In this document: positions 23,140 through 26,427 of the stretch, one piece after another | Position numbering within the stretch: position 1 is the stretch's first letter | Layout of the letters: each line of letters starts with the position of its first letter | Source of the DNA: Chlamydiota bacterium | Lineage (GTDB): Bacteria; Chlamydiota; Chlamydiia; Chlamydiales; Rhabdochlamydiaceae | Direction: 5' to 3' | Assembly: GCA_013041585.1 (NCBI GenBank) | Contig: JABEVM010000077.1 | Span: 1 to 26,427 of the forward strand | DNA: 26,427 nucleotides | The notes under the pieces: model-generated | Seen by the model: only the letters and a program-made list of their open reading frames with translations | Databases searched by the model: none | What the model was told of the DNA's origin: nothing | Made by a program: the position numbers and the translations under genes

Positions 23140-25176
23140 ATGGATAAGCCATCATCATTTCCCCCTCAATTAAAAGATCTTAAACGTCTACTAGGTGTAG
23201 CGCTTTTTGTTATTTTTCTCTTTTCCATGCTAATCATTCAATTTTATAAGATCCAGATTATGGAAGGTCCAAAATGGACCAAATACGCCAAAGCGCAACA
23301 TCAAATTTTGGTGCAAGAGCCTGCAAAAAGAGGGTTGTTTTACTCCAATACTTCGATTAAGACTGGCCACCCGCAAACTCCGCAACCTTTTGTGATAGAT
23401 GTTCCAAAATACCATCTTTATGCTGATCCATTAGCGATCCCTGCACAGGTGCATGAAGAGATCGTGAATACCATCTGTCATAGTTTTGGGTGGGAGTCAA
23501 AATCGGAAGAAAGGCTAAAACTGTTGCAGCAACTCGGAAAAAAAAGCCACAGCCGCAAGCTCATCCTCTGGATGAATCAAGATGTTCGCGATCAAATCCA
23601 AGCATGGTGGCTATCGTACGCCTCAAAAAGGAAAATTGCCCGCAACGCTCTTTATTTTGTAGAAGATTATAAAAGGTCATATCCATTTGGGAAAATGCTA
23701 GGACAAGTGATCCATACCATTCGAGAAGATAAGGATCCTGCAACTCAGCAAAATATTCCAACGGGCGGCCTCGAGCTTATGTTCGATAAGTATCTTGAAG
23801 GGAAGCATGGAAAACGACTTTTACTAAGATCCCCTAGACATCCTATGGATATTGGAAAAGTGCTTGAGCGCCCAGAAGATGGCGCTGATATCTTTTTGAC
23901 GATTAATCATTATATCCAAGCAATTGCGGAAGAAGAAATTGCGAAAGCTGTACAAAAATCAAACGCCAAAGCGGGTTGGGCCGTCATGATGGACCCGACT
24001 TCTGGAGAGATTTTAGCGCTCGCGCAATATCCTTGGTTTGAGCCAAGCTCTTATCGTCAATTTTTCAATGACCCGGAAAAGCTAGAAGATACTAAGGTCA
24101 AAGCGTTAACTAACGCCTATGAACCCGGCTCTACGTTTAAACCTATTACTCTTGCCATTGCACTTCAGGCGAATGCGGATTTGAAAAAAATGGGAAAACC
24201 TCCTTTATTCAATCCGGAAGACAAGATGGATGTTTCCAATGCATATTTTCCTGGAAGATCGAAGCCGATACGAGAAGGGAAACCTCATCGCTTCCTTAAT
24301 ATGGATTTAGCGCTCCAAAAATCTTCCAACATTTATATGGCAAGACTTGCGCAAAAAATTGTGGCGACCTTAGGGGTTGATTGGTATCGAGATCGGATCC
24401 ACAGATCTTTTGGCTTTGGTTCTAAAACGGGAGTGGAAATTCCTTCGGAAAGCGCGGGGATGGTGCCCACACCTGGTAAGAAGTATGGTAATGGAACGTT
24501 AGAATGGTCCGTGCCCACACCTTTTTCTTTAGCAATTGGCCACAATCTCTTAGTCACCAGTATGCAAATGCTGAGAGCCTACGCGATGATCGCAAATGGC
24601 GGATATCAGGTTGTGCCTACGGTTGTTCGTAAGATTGTAAAAAAATCCAGAGACGGCTCTCAGGAAATAATCCTTGACAATACATCAGAGGAGAGGATAA
24701 AAAGTTTTTCTCGAGTGCTTGATCCTGATATTGCAGCGCAAATGATTTCGGTGCTAAAGCTCACGACCAAACCTGGTGGGACGGCAGCGCAAGGTGAAAT
24801 ATATGGATATACAGAAGCTGGGAAGACAGGGACTTCGGAAAAAATTATCAATGGCGTCTATTCCAAAACAATTAATTTCTCGAGCTTTATAGGGTTTGCT
24901 CCTGCTGTAAATCCAAAATTCGTTCTATTTATAGGGATTGACGAGCCTGAACATAAATATGTTCCGGGAATAGGAAAAAATCAAATGGGCGGGGCTTGCG
25001 CGGCTCCTGCATTTAGAGAGATTGCGACAAGGACCCTTCGTTATTTAGGAGTGACTCCAGACGATCCTCATGGAGTTCCCTCCGGAGATCCGCGTTACGA
25101 TCCGACAAAAGCTGATTGTGTAGAAAAGTGTAAGCAGTTACAAGAATTGTACCGAAAATGGAATGAGGGTTTGTGA
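23140..25176 (+). CDS. ftsI: Penicillin-binding protein 3 / FtsI, division transpeptidase
   Basis: This 678-residue class B penicillin-binding protein cross-links septal peptidoglycan. It has a transmembrane helix at about 16-35, an N-terminal dimerisation domain to about 240, and a transpeptidase domain with all three motifs: SxxK at 331-334 (GSTFKP), SxN at 395-397 (KSSN), and KTG at 562-564 (AGKTGTSEK). Length is somewhat above E. coli FtsI (588). In Chlamydiae, peptidoglycan is made as a ring at the division site, and PBP3 acts there. It starts at ATG 23140, 24 bp after ftsL, and its stop overlaps the murE GTG by four bases. Confidence 0.95.
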   Translation: MDKPSSFPPQLKDLKRLLGVALFVIFLFSMLIIQFYKIQIMEGPKWTKYAKAQHQILVQEPAKRGLFYSNTSIKTGHPQTPQPFVIDVPKYHLYADPLAIPAQVHEEIVNTICHSFGWESKSEERLKLLQQLGKKSHSRKLILWMNQDVRDQIQAWWLSYASKRKIARNALYFVEDYKRSYPFGKMLGQVIHTIREDKDPATQQNIPTGGLELMFDKYLEGKHGKRLLLRSPRHPMDIGKVLERPEDGADIFLTINHYIQAIAEEEIAKAVQKSNAKAGWAVMMDPTSGEILALAQYPWFEPSSYRQFFNDPEKLEDTKVKALTNAYEPGSTFKPITLAIALQANADLKKMGKPPLFNPEDKMDVSNAYFPGRSKPIREGKPHRFLNMDLALQKSSNIYMARLAQKIVATLGVDWYRDRIHRSFGFGSKTGVEIPSESAGMVPTPGKKYGNGTLEWSVPTPFSLAIGHNLLVTSMQMLRAYAMIANGGYQVVPTVVRKIVKKSRDGSQEIILDNTSEERIKSFSRVLDPDIAAQMISVLKLTTKPGGTAAQGEIYGYTEAGKTGTSEKIINGVYSKTINFSSFIGFAPAVNPKFVLFIGIDEPEHKYVPGIGKNQMGGACAAPAFREIATRTLRYLGVTPDDPHGVPSGDPRYDPTKADCVEKCKQLQELYRKWNEGL

Positions 25177-26427
25177 AGTTAAAAAAAATCTTTCAGGGTA
25201 TCCCAAACTGTAGCATTAAAGGCTCTAAAGAGTGTAAGGTGACGGGGATTTGCGCCAATTCGACTCTTGTAGCTCCAGGAAATCTCTATATTGCTAAAAA
25301 GGGAAGTTCTTTTGATGGGGCAAGGTTTATCCCTGATGCGATCGCAGCAGGGGCTGTTGCGATCTTAACAGATATATACGATCCCTTTTTCTCCCACGTT
25401 ACACAGGTTATTCACCCTAATGTTTCCGCAATTGAAGCGCAAGTTGTTGCAACTTACCATGGATTTCCCGATCAGTCCTTACTTCTAGTAGGGATTACAG
25501 GAACAAATGGGAAAACAACCTGTTCTTATTTGGTGAAGCATATTTTAGATCTGAGTGAGATGAATTGCGGCCTTATAGGAACAATCGAAGTGATCAATGG
25601 AAAAAATTACATTCCAGCAGTTCGCTCGACTCCGGATGTGACATCGAACTATAGATTTCTTCATGAAATGGTCGCCAATGGATGCAAATCAGCTTGTATG
25701 GAGGTTACATCTCATGCGCTTGATCAAGGAAGGGTGGCAGGTTTAGATTTTGATATTGCTATTTTTACAAACCTCAATCACGAACACCTCGATTACCATC
25801 TTACAATGGAAAAATACGCTGAAGCGAAGGCAAAGCTCTTCTCTTCATTAAATATGTCCTCCAAAAAGAAGTATCCAAAAGTAGCTGTCATGAACCAAGA
25901 CAGCCCTTATACACAGCTTTTTCGAAAGGATTGCCAGGCAAAGGTGTTAACCTATGGTATTTTGCAAAAAGCAGACCTTATGGCGGAAGACATTGTCTTA
26001 AGTGAAAAAGGTCTTCGCTTTACGCTTACGTTTGAAGGAAAGTCCTATCCTGTGACATCGTCTTTAATTGGAAGATTCAATGTGTATAACTGTTTAGCGG
26101 CCTTAAGCTTTGGGGTTGCAGCCGCAATTCCGCTGCCAAAGATGATCGAGAGCTTGCGCTCGTTTTCTCAAGTTTGTGGAAGACTGGAAAAGGTGCCCAA
26201 TAAAAAGGGCCTCTCTATTTATGTGGACTACGCCCATAAAGTAGAAGCTCTTCAAAATGTCCTCACTACACTTAGAGAAATTACGAAGGGTAAACTGATC
26301 ACGGTATTTGGTTGTGGCGGAAATCGCGATATAATCAAACGTCCTCTTATGGCGAAAGTATCCGAAGAATTTTCTGATTGTACAATTGTTACAAGTGATA
26401 ATCCAAGAAATGAAGATCCTGAAAAAA
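25173..26427 (+). CDS. murE: UDP-MurNAc-tripeptide ligase MurE (3' end outside window)
   Basis: MurE adds the third residue to the UDP-MurNAc dipeptide in the cytoplasm. The frame starts at GTG 25173, overlapping the ftsI stop (GTGA), and stays open for 418 codons to the window end. The ATP-binding loop GITGTNGKTT lies at 107-116, and SACMEVTSHALDQGR follows in the central domain. The last visible residues include DNPRNEDP (409-416). The DNPR tetrad is the meso-diaminopimelate selectivity motif, so the product is expected to be the mDAP-containing tripeptide. Only the final part of the C-terminal domain is missing. Confidence 0.93.
   Translation, partial: MKLKKIFQGIPNCSIKGSKECKVTGICANSTLVAPGNLYIAKKGSSFDGARFIPDAIAAGAVAILTDIYDPFFSHVTQVIHPNVSAIEAQVVATYHGFPDQSLLLVGITGTNGKTTCSYLVKHILDLSEMNCGLIGTIEVINGKNYIPAVRSTPDVTSNYRFLHEMVANGCKSACMEVTSHALDQGRVAGLDFDIAIFTNLNHEHLDYHLTMEKYAEAKAKLFSSLNMSSKKKYPKVAVMNQDSPYTQLFRKDCQAKVLTYGILQKADLMAEDIVLSEKGLRFTLTFEGKSYPVTSSLIGRFNVYNCLAALSFGVAAAIPLPKMIESLRSFSQVCGRLEKVPNKKGLSIYVDYAHKVEALQNVLTTLREITKGKLITVFGCGGNRDIIKRPLMAKVSEEFSDCTIVTSDNPRNEDPEK

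Overview
The window reads as a chromosomal segment of a member of the Chlamydiae, most likely an environmental (Parachlamydia/Waddlia/Simkania-type) lineage rather than Chlamydia itself. The base composition is AT-rich. The right half carries a dnaA-bactofilin block next to a TPR protein, a small companion gene and the cell-wall genes rsmH, ftsL, ftsI and murE. From memory this matches the neighbourhood of the second dnaA in Chlamydia trachomatis; that synteny was not checked against a database. No tRNA, rRNA, CRISPR array or intact transposase was seen.

Layout. (1) 6-1946 is a 646-residue membrane-associated protein of unknown function, closed by a strong terminator. (2) 2241-7913 is a tightly spaced + strand run: a lipoate/octanoate transferase-type protein, a prolyl-tRNA synthetase of the archaeal/eukaryotic type, a membrane-anchored PpiD/SurA-like protein, a probable CBM9-like beta-sandwich protein and glycine-cleavage H protein (GcvH). 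The run opens with a protein-lipoylation enzyme and closes with a lipoyl acceptor. (3) 7896-9734 (-) is a DUF115 / motility-associated-factor type protein. (4) 9864-15391 (+) is a 1591-residue AsmA/YhdP/TamB-like protein followed by a divergent ComF-type protein. (5) 15715-16510 is an overlapping gene pair, a zeta-toxin/COG4185 kinase and a small basic partner, followed by an imperfect inverted repeat whose ends resemble IS6-family termini. (6) 16708-18556 (-) is dnaA followed by a bactofilin gene. (7) 18989-20178 (+) is a von Willebrand A protein broken by a frameshift. (8) 20161-21074 (-) is a two-gene unit, a conserved-looking hypothetical and a TPR protein. (9) 21336-26427 (+) is a dcw cluster, mraZ-rsmH-ftsL-ftsI-murE; murE runs off the window.

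How the parts relate. The dcw genes serve septal peptidoglycan synthesis in a phylum that generally lacks FtsZ. Two pairs of TGGGA elements, each pair with the N5 spacing of the MraZ operator, lie in the mraZ / hypothetical-TPR divergent region. They point in opposite directions, so MraZ may control both units.

Two conserved genes (rsmH at a T9 run, and the VWA gene) each look like they lack exactly one base. These may be sequence errors, real disruptions, or, for rsmH, a slippage site. The most interesting items are the divergent MraZ operator arrangement, the T9 frameshift in rsmH, the lipoylation gene run and the zeta-kinase pair beside a MITE-like repeat.
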